39,524 bases of DNA from Sperchopsis tessellata. Taxonomy: Eukaryota; Arthropoda; Insecta; Coleoptera; Hydrophilidae. The DNA lies in contig JAWQRN010000094.1 of assembly GCA_033557685.1 (NCBI GenBank), forward strand, positions 1 through 39,524, read 5' to 3'. The first letter of the stretch is position 1, and the number at the start of each line of letters is the position of its first letter. The position numbers and the translations under genes were made by a program. Positions 24,122 through 33,234 of this stretch are shown in pieces. The notes below the pieces were generated by a model. It saw nothing but the letters and a program-made list of their open reading frames with translations, was not told the DNA's origin and made no database searches.

Positions 24122-24323
24122 TAGCAATATTATTTATAGCGATTTAAAAAGAAACTATAAACATCCGCGTTCACGCGTCACCCATTTGTTCCTTCTCAAC
24201 TACTCCAAGCCCTGGACTGGTTTACCTTTGGAAGTGTCTCATCTCTTCTTATAGATTCTAGAACCTACTGTGAGCCACTGGTGATGTTCAGTGTAATATA
24301 AGTTCCGCAGGTGTGTTATAATA
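24122..24323 (-). repeat. Gypsy 3' LTR (shortened)
   Basis: Direct-orientation partner of the right LTR, about 202 bases. Matches it at both ends, with the middle 80 bases replaced by a short unrelated stretch. Divergence between the LTRs is clear by eye, indicating an old insertion. Confidence 0.85.
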
Positions 24324-24336
24324 TTTCCCACCTTCT
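24324..24336 (-). other. Polypurine tract beside the 3' LTR
   Basis: On the coding strand AGAAGGTGGGAAA lies directly before the LTR start (TATTATAACA). A purine run in this place primes plus-strand DNA synthesis in LTR elements. Confidence 0.65.
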
Positions 24337-24339
24337 GTG

Positions 24340-25100
24340 TCATGTAAGTCCCGAAAAGATTCACCTGTAAACTCATGCTTGAAAGGATAATGCTGCGTAA
24401 AAAATCTTGAAGATTGACCTTCCAAAAAACAAGGATATTCTGTTGGTGTTTTTGTTGATGGAGCCTCCGCATTCTCAGTTTCTCCTCGTCTATAGTTATA
24501 GGTTTTACCTTTTCGCAGATTGAATAATAGTAGAAATAACAGTCCCCATATTCTCGGTAGAAGTTTTCTCGATAGTAAATGGTACACTCGTGAATATGAA
24601 TTTTATCATATTTCGGACCACTTTCAAACTGAACCGGTTGAGTCCACACCCATGTGTTGGAAGAGCTAATTTCTGGCAACGCTGCTATCGAGTAGTTACT
24701 TTAGCACACGAAGGCAGGATCACATATCTCAATAGGTTGGCCGCATATGAGACTTCTTCTTCGTGACCTAATAATAAATGGATCTACCTTGACTAACCAA
24801 CTATATAACTTGCTGACAGAATTCGACTACGCTATGTAGCCAATAAAGTACTTCGTGCGCATTATTTACTGGCACCAAACAAATCTTCTTCTTGCTCTGT
24901 TACTACCTTAAAATGCAGCTGGTGGTGACCTTCCCGGACTTTTAGGAATGACTCAAACTCTGACACGTTCTGTACTTGTAATTTTTAACTCTACGATTTT
25001 CCCTTCTTAGAAACTGACATGTGGTGCTATCGGATTGTAGTGTATGACTTTTGATTTCATCGTTGTGTTTTCGTGATTCGATATATCAGGTCATTCGCTT
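24340..25100 (-). other. Gypsy 3' internal region, no gene assigned
   Basis: Contains two overlapping minus frames (24679-24239 and 24587-24288). Neither shows a signal peptide, furin site or membrane anchor of an envelope protein, nor a clear integrase C-terminus; the first runs into the LTR. Probably 3' untranslated or decayed pol sequence. Confidence 0.45.
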
Positions 25101-25109
25101 TCTTCACTA

Positions 25110-25620
25110 CTACATATGACCCCTTGCAGGATGATTGCAGCATAGGGCATAGACCTTACCGACGTTGTGGATTTCACAGCCACAGCAGATTACCTTTTTT
25201 AAACCCCCAGCTCTTACATTGGATCTCTCAATCACTTGCAATCTGGAATTTGTTTCAAACATCATTGTGAATGTCGTCCAACTTCCTATATTGTCAACAA
25301 ACTTACCATTTGCCATTTGTCTCCAGGTAATCGCATCCATCTTCCAAAAATCACTCTAGCTGGAGTTTGCTGAGTTATTTCATTAACAGCTGAGTGATAG
25401 GCTATCAACTATAGAAATATACTGGTCCCAATATCTTTGATAGTCGGAAGCAATGAATAGAAGTTTGCCATGGTTCGATTCATTCGCTTCAATTCTATGA
25501 GACTGAAGGTGTAAAAGAGTTATTCGCGTCTTCCTTATCACACGTGACTTGCAAGTCAGCTGGAACAACGCTCATTCAAATATTATTCATTGATCAGATT
25601 GAAGCACCCCAAATCTGCCT
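25110..25620 (-). pseudogene. Gypsy integrase catalytic core (C-terminal part) and C-terminal domain
   Basis: Minus frame 25568-25383 holds TLLHLQSHRIEANESNHGKL followed by LLFIASDYQRYWDQYIS, matching the TPLHPQS.G..ER.NRTL.......W...L region of Gypsy integrase, including its catalytic Glu block. The next minus frame holds NEITQQTPARVIFGR.MRLP (usual TP..L..GR..R.P). The earlier core with the two Asp residues is not readable between 25620 and 25780. The last frame (25340-25110) with two CC pairs matches nothing else I know. Confidence 0.75.
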
Positions 25621-25782
25621 AAGCACTCCTTAACCAACACTTTGCAACTGTCGAGGCTTACTAGTTTAGCAGAGCATATGCTTCAACCCATTTTGTGAAA
25701 TAATGTATGGTAACCAGTATGTATTTGTGGCCAGAATCAGTCTATGGAAGCGGCCCATCTACACCTGCTTAATAGAAACCTT

Positions 25783-26121
25783 TCTTTTTCTTACCAGACC
25801 ATTAGTTGCTGTAGTGATAGTGCATTTCCGACACAATGCTGTAAGATTTCTTTATATCCGTCTGCACTCTCTAAGGCTCTCTTCAAGAATAGTTTTCAAC
25901 GTTTGACTCTAGCTGACTGCTTCTTATCTTACTGATAGTCGCCCTTATCACTTCCAGTTCAAATTGGTTGCAGATCTTGATCATATTATTGTGGTTTTTT
26001 ATTTCATCGACTCTCAGCATTTCTCTATATTCAAGGCGATGGCCATATTTACACTCGAATGGGCAGGGTCTTCATGACAGAGCATCGACTTTCTTATGAA
26101 GCTTACCTTTAAGGTTTTCGG
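25783..26121 (-). pseudogene. Gypsy RNase H tail and integrase zinc domain, copy A (shortened)
   Basis: Repeats copy B in the same orientation: TTTTTCTT.CCAGACCATTAG, CGACACAATGCT, CTCTCTAAGGCT, GATAGTCGCCCTT, ATATTTACACTCGAATGGG and CAGAGCATCGA appear in both, in the same order. It keeps LHKKVDALS.RPCPFECKYG, the best RNase H tail (NADALSRRPC..C type) in the element, but lacks about 110 bases coding for the HHCC helix. Confidence 0.8.
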
Positions 26122-26124
26122 TGT

Positions 26125-26596
26125 TCTTTTTCTTCCCAGACCATTAGTTGCTGCAGATTTAGTGCATCTCCGACACAATGCTTTGACATAATTGTGACAA
26201 TATAATCTTTCCTGAGCCTTCTGTATTGTTTTACAGCAAAATGTAGTGTAGTTCTTCCAAATTGTCTTGTCATTTATTTTTAGGTAGCACCAGCTATAGG
26301 GTTTCTTCATCTCCCTCTGTACTCTCTAAGGCTGTCTTCAACAATCATTTTGACCGTTTGACACTAGCTGGCTGCTTCTTCTTATACTGATAGTCGCCCT
26401 TGTCACTTCTAGTTCAGAATTGGCTGCAGGCCTTGATCTTATTATTGTGCTTTTTTAGTTCTTCCATTCATCCTTCCACCTCAACTCTCGGCATCTCTTC
26501 TTTATTCAAGACGATGGCAATATTTACACTCGAATGGGTAGAGTATTGTTGACAGAGCATCGATTTTTTTATGAATCTTACCTTTAAGGTGTTCGG
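26125..26596 (-). pseudogene. Gypsy RNase H tail and integrase zinc domain, copy B of a tandem duplication
   Basis: Minus strand: TLKVRFIKKSMLCQQ and an SVNIAIVLNKEE segment (RNase H tail; the H..NADALSR block is degraded), a charged linker, then the minus frame 26310-26014 with AQERLYCHNYVKALCRRCTK (HHCC integrase domain, C..C retained) and SAATNGLGRKR. Integrase uses this domain to hold viral-type DNA ends. The block is repeated to the left as copy A. This is the longer copy, about 470 bases. Confidence 0.75.
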
Positions 26597-26639
26597 TGGT
26601 AAAGTGATACGTTTTGATTATTTACAGCCATCTAATAAT

Positions 26640-27320
26640 CTGACCTGGATTTTTAAAGTAAAGAATCTATTATTGGATAGCATGATCTGTTCTGAGGAGC
26701 AACTGTCATTCCATTCGAGAATAACTAAGGATTTGATAACTAATTAAGATGTTTATCAATTCGTCTAACGTCTCCTGGTAATGGTCTGTCAATTGTTTGC
26801 TAATTTATATAAGCGAACCCTGTAAGTCACAGAAACCTCCATCTGTCGCCACACTTTTACGGAACACCACATGTCCAAGATATGTTAATTTTTCTATTAG
26901 GTGGTTAAGAACACCAGACAAGTATTTCAATATAAATCCTTGAGAACCAGGTACATGTCTTTCAAAAGTTGCTGGTGCATTACATATTCAAAAGGGCAAG
27001 ACGCTGAACTGCCACAGCTGTATTTTCTCGGTTTTTAGGTTCTAGCTCTACTTGCCATTATCTAAATCTGCCAAGGTGTCCAAGGCGTCGTCTATTCTTG
27101 GCAAATGATAACTATCCTTCTTCGTTGCTTCGTTCAGTCTTCTGTAATCTACGCAAAATCTAGTACACCCATTTTTTTTTTTTGATATCAGAACAACAGG
27201 TGAGACTCAAGAAGTACTTGAAGATTTTATGATTCCCTGCTGCTGAATCTTCATGTTTAGCCAGGTGAAAATGCCTGTAAAGCTGCTTAATTTTGGAGGC
27301 ACTACCAGTGTCGATTTTGT
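26640..27320 (-). pseudogene. Gypsy reverse transcriptase, broken
   Basis: Right to left: QQQGIIKSSSTS.VSPVVLI (usual GII..S.SPW.SP.V.V.KK), a poly-A frameshift near 27175, then TRFCVDYRRLNEATKKDSYH and LPRIDDALDTLA. LPF.ICNAPATFER follows, with the G of PFG replaced by a stop (near 26990), and then TYLGHVV and the GFAYIN region. The YIDD catalytic box near 26930 is unreadable (YIEIL). RT copies the element RNA from a tRNA primer. The most conserved half of the gene is the TRFCVDYRRLN block. Confidence 0.85.
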
Positions 27321-27428
27321 ATTGTACCATATTGGTCCGACCATAGTCTTACTCTCCCATGGTAAATGTATCTTGGAATTGCCGCAGAAGGTCTAGCATT
27401 TATATCTCTGCTGTTGGTGATAAATTCT

Positions 27429-27876
27429 TTAGATTGTCAGGAATAAAATTTCTTCATATAATCTTAGTCTCACATTTATGTGCACTACATCTATCTCACA
27501 TCGGGCAACTGAGATGACTGGGTCTAGGTATCCAAATAATTTTCCCTTTTTATGATTTGCAGGAAACCCATTGGTGTTCAGGATATGATCTGGTATTACA
27601 CCTTGATACCTATCTAGGGCTCTTAATAACATACAATAATGCCTGGTTATCGTCCATTTTGTTTTCAGTCTTAGCTTGGATTATTTGTTGCCTCATAGCC
27701 GGGGCATCACCGAGAAGTAGGAAGCCCACATTGGTTATCTTAGACTCACAAAGGCCCAGACTTACTTCTAAATTGCCTATGTTATGTAGTCTTTCTTTCA
27801 CACCAATAACAGCTTCATGATGGCTCATACAATTCAACATTAGGATTGCTTCATCAACCTTGTCCACCGCAATCAT
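27429..27876 (-). pseudogene. Gypsy protease C-terminus and protease-RT linker
   Basis: Two overlapping minus frames (27876-27610 and 27632-27429) continue the polyprotein: a hydrophobic VDEAILMLN strand in the place of the usual ILG.DFL, the IGNLEVSLG strand, a YVIKSPR segment, then YQGVIPDHILNTNGFPANHK and a VARCEIDVVHINV stretch. No catalytic motif is expected here. Spacing between the protease flap and the RT start is normal for Gypsy pol. Confidence 0.6.
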
Positions 27877-27879
27877 ATG

Positions 27880-28140
27880 CTGTACAATAGAGTATCTAGC
27901 CTAGACTGTGTAAGCCTTCATTCTTCCTTGAACTAAAATGTTATCACCAGTAGAGGTCATACGTGGAGGTTTGCAACCTTTTCCAAATTCTTTCATTTCA
28001 CTATATCTGATCCATCTATTGAAATATTGGCTCCTGTGTATATCGTGAACTGACACCTCTCCTTCCCAATTAGTGACGAGATTATTCACATGATGCGGTT
28101 TTTTTGATATTCTGAGGCATTTCTTCGTCCCCATCAACAT
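27880..28140 (-). pseudogene. Gypsy aspartic protease, catalytic residue lost
   Basis: The active-site strand is readable at 28023-28049 as FTIYTGANI in one frame; the catalytic DTGAN box has Tyr in place of Asp (codon at 28038-28040). Downstream STGDNILVQGRMKA matches the flap region (usual T.TGE..PV.G). The protease cuts the Gag-Pol polyprotein. The box and flap lie in different frames. The adjoining minus frame 27876-27610 (VDEAIL.LN...YHEAVI-like, then IGNLEVSLG) is the protease C-terminus and linker to the RT. Confidence 0.7.
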
Positions 28141-28169
28141 GTGCCCCTGAGTATTGGCTACGTTTTGTT

Positions 28170-28790
28170 TTCCCGTATCTGATTTTCGATAGAGTTTTCA
28201 GAAGGATCAATTCCCACTCAACAATTTCTGCGAATGTGCCCATATTTTCACCCCTGTACAATTTGTTCTTTACATATCTCTTCTGCTTCCTGAGCTGGAG
28301 CTCCTTCCATTGTTGCTACTCATATGTGCTTCCTCTTGTATGGATTATGTATAGCTTTATATTTGAGAGCTGTACCCACGGCTTCTCATAGATTTAGTTG
28401 CGGGCCATTCTGTATGGTTAGTGATTTTTATTGGTCGGCAAGGCCTTTAATAAACATGTTTACTGCGATCACGGACACATTTTTGTAGATCTCCGTAGCT
28501 ACGGCAAGTTAGTCTTTGTATATTGGGAACATATTCTTGTAAAGTTTACCTTTAGTTGCCTGTACCAGAGACTCAAAATTTACCATGCTATTCTTGGAAA
28601 TATTATGCAGGATGTACGGTGCCTATATTTGTAATATCATGGTAAGGTTAGTCACTTTTTTAGTATCATTACAACCATTATACTCAGCAGCCATTTGAAT
28701 TATATCTTAAAGAGTGTCCGTAAATAAGTTCCTTCAAATTTGGGCACATTTATCATCTGGATAATTGGTTTTAATAAGGTAGTGAATAGT
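28170..28790 (-). pseudogene. Gypsy gag (capsid and zinc knuckle), broken
   Basis: Minus frames give DIIQMAAEYNGCNDTKKVTN (usual F...A..NGW.....K...L), NFESLVQATKGKLY, NMFIKGLADQ (F..GL.D), EAVGTALKYKA and a C-terminal KYGHIRRNC (28220-28250), the second half of a CCHC zinc knuckle. The first cysteines are lost. Gag packages the element RNA into particles. Several stops interrupt it. It is followed on the same strand by the protease. Confidence 0.75.
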
Positions 28791-28869
28791 TTCTCTTAGA
28801 CCTTCTCGATGTCTCCATACTTTTTCCTGGGTGCTTGTATTTTATTTTCAATATTTTAATTTTTGTGTT

Positions 28870-29340
28870 CCATTGAATTTTCCTCTAGTTTACTTTATAA
28901 ACTTCTAGAAGTTTCTTCAAGGTTGCTTTCAAAACGTCTAGAATTTTCTACCAGCCTCGAATGTTCTGGAACTTTTTTAAATCAATCTGCAATTTTCCTC
29001 TAGTTTACTTTCAAAACTTTTACAATTTTCTTCAAGTTTCGGTTTTATTTATATGTTTTGTATCAAGAACTCTAGAATTCTCTTTTTTATAATTTTGCAA
29101 CATCTAGATTTTTTGTTAAGCTTGCTTTCCGTTTCTTTAAAACATTTTATTAGTTTTTGTTCTATTTTATCCTCGCTCTTTCTAGAATTTCGTTCTAGCT
29201 TCTGTTTTATTTTCCTTCTAAATGCTCTAGATTTCTCTTCTAGTTTACTTCTAGAGTATTATTTCGTCTTAGCTTTCCCTATAATTTTCTTCTGTTTATT
29301 GATTCTTCTGATTTCTCTTATGTGTCTGCAATTTTCTTAG
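28870..29340 (-). pseudogene. Gypsy leader/gag N-terminal coiled-coil repeats
   Basis: Minus strand translates to Lys/Glu/Arg-rich segments with a repeating pattern of about 11 residues, such as LVENSRRFESN, then LEETSRSL.SK, then LEENSMEH, interrupted by stops. In the DNA this appears as recurring CTAGAA...TTTCTTC...AGTTTACTTT words spaced by about 33 bases. An 11-residue period is typical of coiled coils, and charged coiled coils precede the capsid in several insect Gypsy gag proteins. The plus frame at 29053-29340, which looks membrane-like, is its shadow. Confidence 0.55.
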
Positions 29341-29430
29341 TTGAACTAGTTTCCATTTATCATACCCCTTCCCTTTAAAGCAGTTTAATTTACCTTGTTA
29401 GTAATACATCATTATAATTTACAGAATTGA

Positions 29431-29709
29431 TAGTAATATTATTTATATTGGTTTAAAGTGGGTACTGTATACGTCCGCGTACACACGTCACCTTGTATTT
29501 TTCGAAGTCAAAACGACGTAGCCGGGCCCCCCCGTTAGACTTTAGTCGTCTGTTTATATAGCCGAGTGGTATTCGTTGTCAACTATTACGAGCGGCTCTG
29601 GACTGATTCACCTTCGGGAGTGCCTCGTCACTTCTTGTAGCTATTAGAACATACTGGACTCCACTGATGATATTTGGTGGCGTAGAATATCCGCAGTTGT
29701 TTAGTAATA
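29431..29709 (-). repeat. Gypsy 5' LTR
   Basis: Shares with the left LTR the blocks TATTATTTATA (near its left edge), GTCCGCGTACACACGTCACC-like, CTGGACTGATTCACCTTCGG-like and TCCGCAG...TAATA. It has about 80 bases (around 29495-29575, GC-rich with a GGGCCCCCCC run) that are missing or replaced in the other LTR. Edges are set by loss of similarity. Confidence 0.85.
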
Positions 29710-29840
29710 GTTTGTTAAAAATGCTTTACAATATACTGTTAAAATCTCTTGGCTTTTGAATGTAAGTTGAGTAGTTTATGGCACATATGATTGGATTGTT
29801 GGATTTTCTGTGTGATTGATCGACCAATTTCAATAAAACC

Positions 29841-30131
29841 TTGGAAGCTATGGATTTAAGTGAATTAATGGATTCTTCAATATGTATGACAGGCACAATA
29901 ATAACATTAATATATTTGGTTATTACTTGTCAGCACAAAAAAGTTATAGATGTGGTGATACACGGATTTTATATCACGGATAATGGATTAGTATACTATG
30001 AGCGGTCCTATTCTAGAAAAGAATTAAAATTAATTATTAATTACAAAACCTATGGAACTTTTTGGGATTCGACGCCGAAATATTTCCTCGTGATTTGCAG
30101 TCTCGCCAATGCATTTTATATATTATTTTGA
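29841..30131 (+). CDS. Possible host exon or relic, two membrane segments (chemoreceptor-like?)
   Basis: A 96-residue open frame beginning just right of the Gypsy 5' LTR. ICMTGTIITLIYLVITC (about residues 14-30) and YFLVICSLANAFYILF (about 81-96) look like membrane helices. Between them is a charged segment HKKVIDVVIHGFYITDNGL. The helix-HKK-hydrophobic-D pattern recalls insect gustatory/odorant receptor exons, but that is a weak resemblance and no TYhhhhhQF signature is present. It could also be chance. No clear donor site precedes the stop. The Gypsy insertion may have cut it from upstream exons. Confidence 0.3.
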   Translation: MEAMDLSELMDSSICMTGTIITLIYLVITCQHKKVIDVVIHGFYITDNGLVYYERSYSRKELKLIINYKTYGTFWDSTPKYFLVICSLANAFYILF

Positions 30132-30139
30132 TGATATTG

Positions 30140-31600
30140 TTGAGAAAGTGTATTTTGAATGAATGAGCATCAGCGAAACTTGTTGGATGATCATGCAAAG
30201 CGATTCACTAACCCCTCCGCTTCATGGCTTACGTACAGTATATATTTAACGATGTCTATAAGATGTAAAGCTCCATAAAAATTTAAAAGAACAACCACAA
30301 TATTTGTAGTATTATAAAATTTACGAAACTTTACAATTCTTTCCATCCTCTATGAAAAGAAGGCATATCAGTGTACTGATGAGATGCCAACGGCAGTTCT
30401 AGGAATTTATAACGTTCATTTGAGGGTCATGAATATTGCGGGTTTAACAGAAACTAATATAACAAGTTTTGCCATATAGTAGTTTAATAAATAATTATTT
30501 TATTAGCACTATAACTTCGAGAAGTGGTGATGCTGATACTCTCATTCAGTTGAATTCTGCTTTTGGCTTTCAAATAGTTGATGTATAAAACGATGCTAAA
30601 ATAATATAATAAATGCTGTTATTACACTCTGATGCCCTATTAATTTATCTTCCATTACACATCATAACCTTTCATACCCAGCATAGTGTTTTCAGAATGG
30701 ATGGAAGAATGCTTTATTTATTCCATTACTTAAAATTAATAAGCTTTCTAACTTACATTTACAAAACATATTCGTAGATTATATATCGGCCTGATACTTT
30801 TATATCAGATTAGGTTCTACCTATCAATTGCGTTGAAGAAGTTGTTATGCTGTAGTCTTGTTTTAAGTCACTTCATTCATTGCGCTGTGGTGGTAATTGT
30901 TGGACTGCTAATAAACCATGAGAATATAGAAGGTACAAAATAGCTTTTTGTTGACTTAGTATTCGAAGCAGGCGAATGCTGCACTATATATTTTCATAAG
31001 ATGATTTTTTAAAAAACTCCACCATACCTGTATTTAAAAATAACATTTGACAGACGTTCACAATTTAAATTTGAGCCATAAAAATTTGCTTTGGAGTATG
31101 TCCAGATGCCTTGAAATTTCTGCCTTTGATAAGTTTTAGAAAGAAAAACAAGTGTGGCAGGGCTCATGTTGTTTAGGATTACATAGATATGTTCGAAAAA
31201 AATTGGAGAATGTACTAACGAAAAATGTGTACTGTTTAATGTTTAGCAACTAACCGAATATAAATAAATGTTAAAAACAATTAAGAACCTGCTTGGGTAG
31301 ATGGCATTTGTAGTGTGTCTACTACATAATCAGATTAGTGATAAGTTTGATTGCAAGAACTATAGCTGAGCATTCCAGGAAAAGTGTATTATAAAGTAGT
31401 GATTTTAATGTGCGCATAATTACAAAATAAATGATCAAATATATATTGTATGTTAAGTAATAAATGTATTGAAATATACACGAAGGTATACTCCATATTT
31501 GTTGATCTCAATAAATTATATGATTGTATGACTAGGTAACTACTTTTAAAATAATTAAGAAGGTAAAATAACCAAGAGAACTTAGTGAACGCAATTCAAA
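30140..31600. other. Unassigned AT-rich stretch
   Basis: No supported gene on either strand. A CTGATGAGA...TGCC-AAC-GGCA hairpin near 30378-30397 lacks a GAAA box and is not called as a ribozyme. Confidence 0.5.
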
Positions 31601-31619
31601 TGCTTTAAAATAAAACAGA

Positions 31620-32120
31620 GTATACGTCAATGACGTGAATGATTTTTGGCTATTTACTACTTTAAGTAATAAATATATCTGCGAGGTTTGCTAGAAAGAG
31701 ATGGAGTGAAAGTATGATACAGAAAAGTGAATACATTTGCTGATGATGTAGTGATATTAATAAAAGTATTGATAAATTATAGTTGTAATTAGACAGGGTC
31801 TCGCAAGCGACACAGGAATGGACTTTCAAGTAAATGTCGCTAAAATTCAAACGGAAAATAAGGCAATGATAATATAGTGCGCAAATAGCTTATAAGCACT
31901 TGACGAATAGGACAAGTTTTACGAATGGGAAGCACATTATTAAGATATGAAAAAATCTTATTTATAATTGAAAAACTAGCAAATTCGTGTTGAATAGTAC
32001 TTGGTGAAATGTGGATGATTACAGGAAATGAAATACTTACGAAAGAGGTTAAAGTAGCAAGCTATAATAGCGTGCAAGTCCTTATCTTTATGTAAAGTAA
32101 TGATAAAATACGTAATCGGT
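31620..32120 (+). pseudogene. LINE RT fragment with FADD box
   Basis: Plus frames read ERDGVKV, then KVNTFADDVVILIK with the RT catalytic box FADD (31737-31748). After a frameshift come the SDTGMDFQVNVAKIQTENK region (usual GL.VN..KT..M) and a degraded C-terminal palm/thumb. This is the palm of a non-LTR RT copy on the plus strand, 5'-truncated, with several stops. The opposite-strand frame at 31662-31850 is its shadow. It is followed by a PLE-type end at 32262. Confidence 0.7.
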
Positions 32121-32261
32121 AGCGCCACTATTGAAATGAGAAACTTGATCATTTAAGGGTTACCGGAACCGATAATTATGTTACTTTTTAAGTAAAAAAA
32201 GATGTGGCTCCATTACAGATTACCGTACATCTCTTAAAAACATCCAGCCATAATAGTATAT

Positions 32262-32325
32262 TATGTACACCTGAAGATGAGGCAGATACCTCGAAACATG
32301 TCGGCTAATGCCCAATAAAGTAATT
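32262..32325 (+). ncRNA. Hammerhead-like ribozyme motif, best-preserved in the window
   Basis: All core boxes are present in order: CTGAAGA (32271-32277), stem II GAGG-cagata-CCTC (32279-32282 with 32289-32292, 4 perfect pairs), GAAA (32293-32296), a self-complementary ACATGT stem III without a loop, and GTC (32300-32302), the usual cleavage triplet. Such loop-less stem III hammerheads are known in Penelope-like elements and are thought to work as dimers. Stem I is only partly paired (CC before the core with GG after it). AATAAA follows at 32314-32319. No PLE gene is adjacent. Confidence 0.75.
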
Positions 32326-32529
32326 TAAATATACTGGTGTTGCTTTGGACAATTTCTTATATTATTCTTCAAAATGGAACACCCTATGTACTCCTCGTCT
32401 ACGATTTCCTTATAATAGTATATGATTGCTGAATTAATTAGTGTCTTTAGAATAGTTGGATTGCTTATTTGGCTTAAGTACCATGTCAACACACCATTAT
32501 TATAATACTGGTTTATATTACTTTTTGAT

Positions 32530-32800
32530 TGGCCACAAGATGGCTAGGATATCATCTTCAATTAAACAAAATATGTTCTGTCCAGAGAAAACTTTATTTT
32601 GATATTTATTTGCTGCAACAACCCATCGAGAGGGTATCCTTATACATTTGTTTTCAATTCTTAGGTAAATCGTTGGAGACTATGAAGACGATTGCTCTTA
32701 TGGTTCTTCTTTATAAAATAATCTATAGCCATGATCCACGATTTCTATTTCTTCTTAAGTACTTTGTTCCATACGTTTATATCTCGTACGAGTAATTTGT
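32530..32800 (+). pseudogene. LINE (Jockey/R1-like) RT C-terminal tail
   Basis: Open for 88 residues on the plus strand. It holds LNKICSVQRKLYFD (usual L..IQ.KFLR), then FQFLGKSLETMKTIALMVLL with YKIIYS, matching the L.L.SL..RR....L..LYKI......S block at the extreme C-terminus of jockey- and R1-type proteins, then FLLKYFVPYVY. The usual RR reads TMK. It is a different LINE type from the minus copies at 1.2-3.8 kb and 23 kb. Upstream RT is absent or belongs to the fragment at 31620 after a break. Confidence 0.6.
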
Positions 32801-33154
32801 CACGCACCCATTTTCCTTACGTGTAGACTGTTTACTGAGTTTTTGGGTCTAGTTCTCCATATTCTGTAAACGAAAGCACGAACGAAAACTAACAAACAAA
32901 AAAATCAATTTCATTCATGTGGTGGTAATTATTGTTGTACTTGTTACATCCAGTCAAACTATTTATCTAACGGAAATGAGAAATTTTTGTTGTACCTGTT
33001 GACACCATTAAAATTATTACCAGTTACTTTTGCATATTGCAATCTTTGAGTTGGTTTTTATTATAGTCTTTCAAAAGAAGTTAATAATAGTAATTATTTA
33101 TGGTACTGAGAACTCAACTAATGATCATACATATAAATATTGTTTCTGGTTAAG

Positions 33155-33192
33155 TGACGAAGTATCGACCACTGTTGGACATTTTCAATGCG
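33155..33192 (-). ncRNA. Hammerhead-like relic, PLE family A copy 2
   Basis: Minus strand: TTGAAAATGTCCA-acag-TGGTCGATAC then TTCGTC. It matches copy 1 box by box, with CCA/TGG as stem II. GAAA has become GATA, so it is inactive. Confidence 0.5.
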
Positions 33193-33234
33193 AGTGATGT
33201 TACTTCAACAAATTAACTAAATGTACTAACTATA

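Larger units (their letters stand above)
24122..29709 (-). mobile_element. Gypsy-type LTR retrotransposon, complete outline, dead
   Basis: About 5.6 kb bounded by two diverged LTRs (24122-24323 and 29431-29709) in direct orientation. Between them, right to left: coiled-coil-like leader, gag with a zinc knuckle, protease, RT, RNase H tail, integrase. The RT-RNase H-integrase order marks it as Ty3/Gypsy. An internal tandem duplication covers the RNase H/integrase junction. All parts carry stops or frameshifts. No envelope-like gene with a signal peptide or membrane anchor was recognised in 24340-25100. Target-site duplication not found. Confidence 0.9.

Noticed and set aside
24239..24679. 146-residue minus frame as a Gypsy envelope
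   Set aside because: No signal peptide, cleavage site or membrane anchor, and it runs into the LTR; a second frame overlaps it.
27557..27820. 87-residue plus frame
   Set aside because: Shadow of the Gypsy protease-RT linker on the minus strand.
29053..29340. 95-residue Phe/Leu/Ser-rich plus frame
   Set aside because: Antisense shadow of the Lys/Glu-rich Gypsy leader repeats.
30378..30410. CTGATGAGA followed by a TGCC-AAC-GGCA hairpin, hammerhead-like start
   Set aside because: No GAAA box or GTC triplet follows and no stem I pairing was found.
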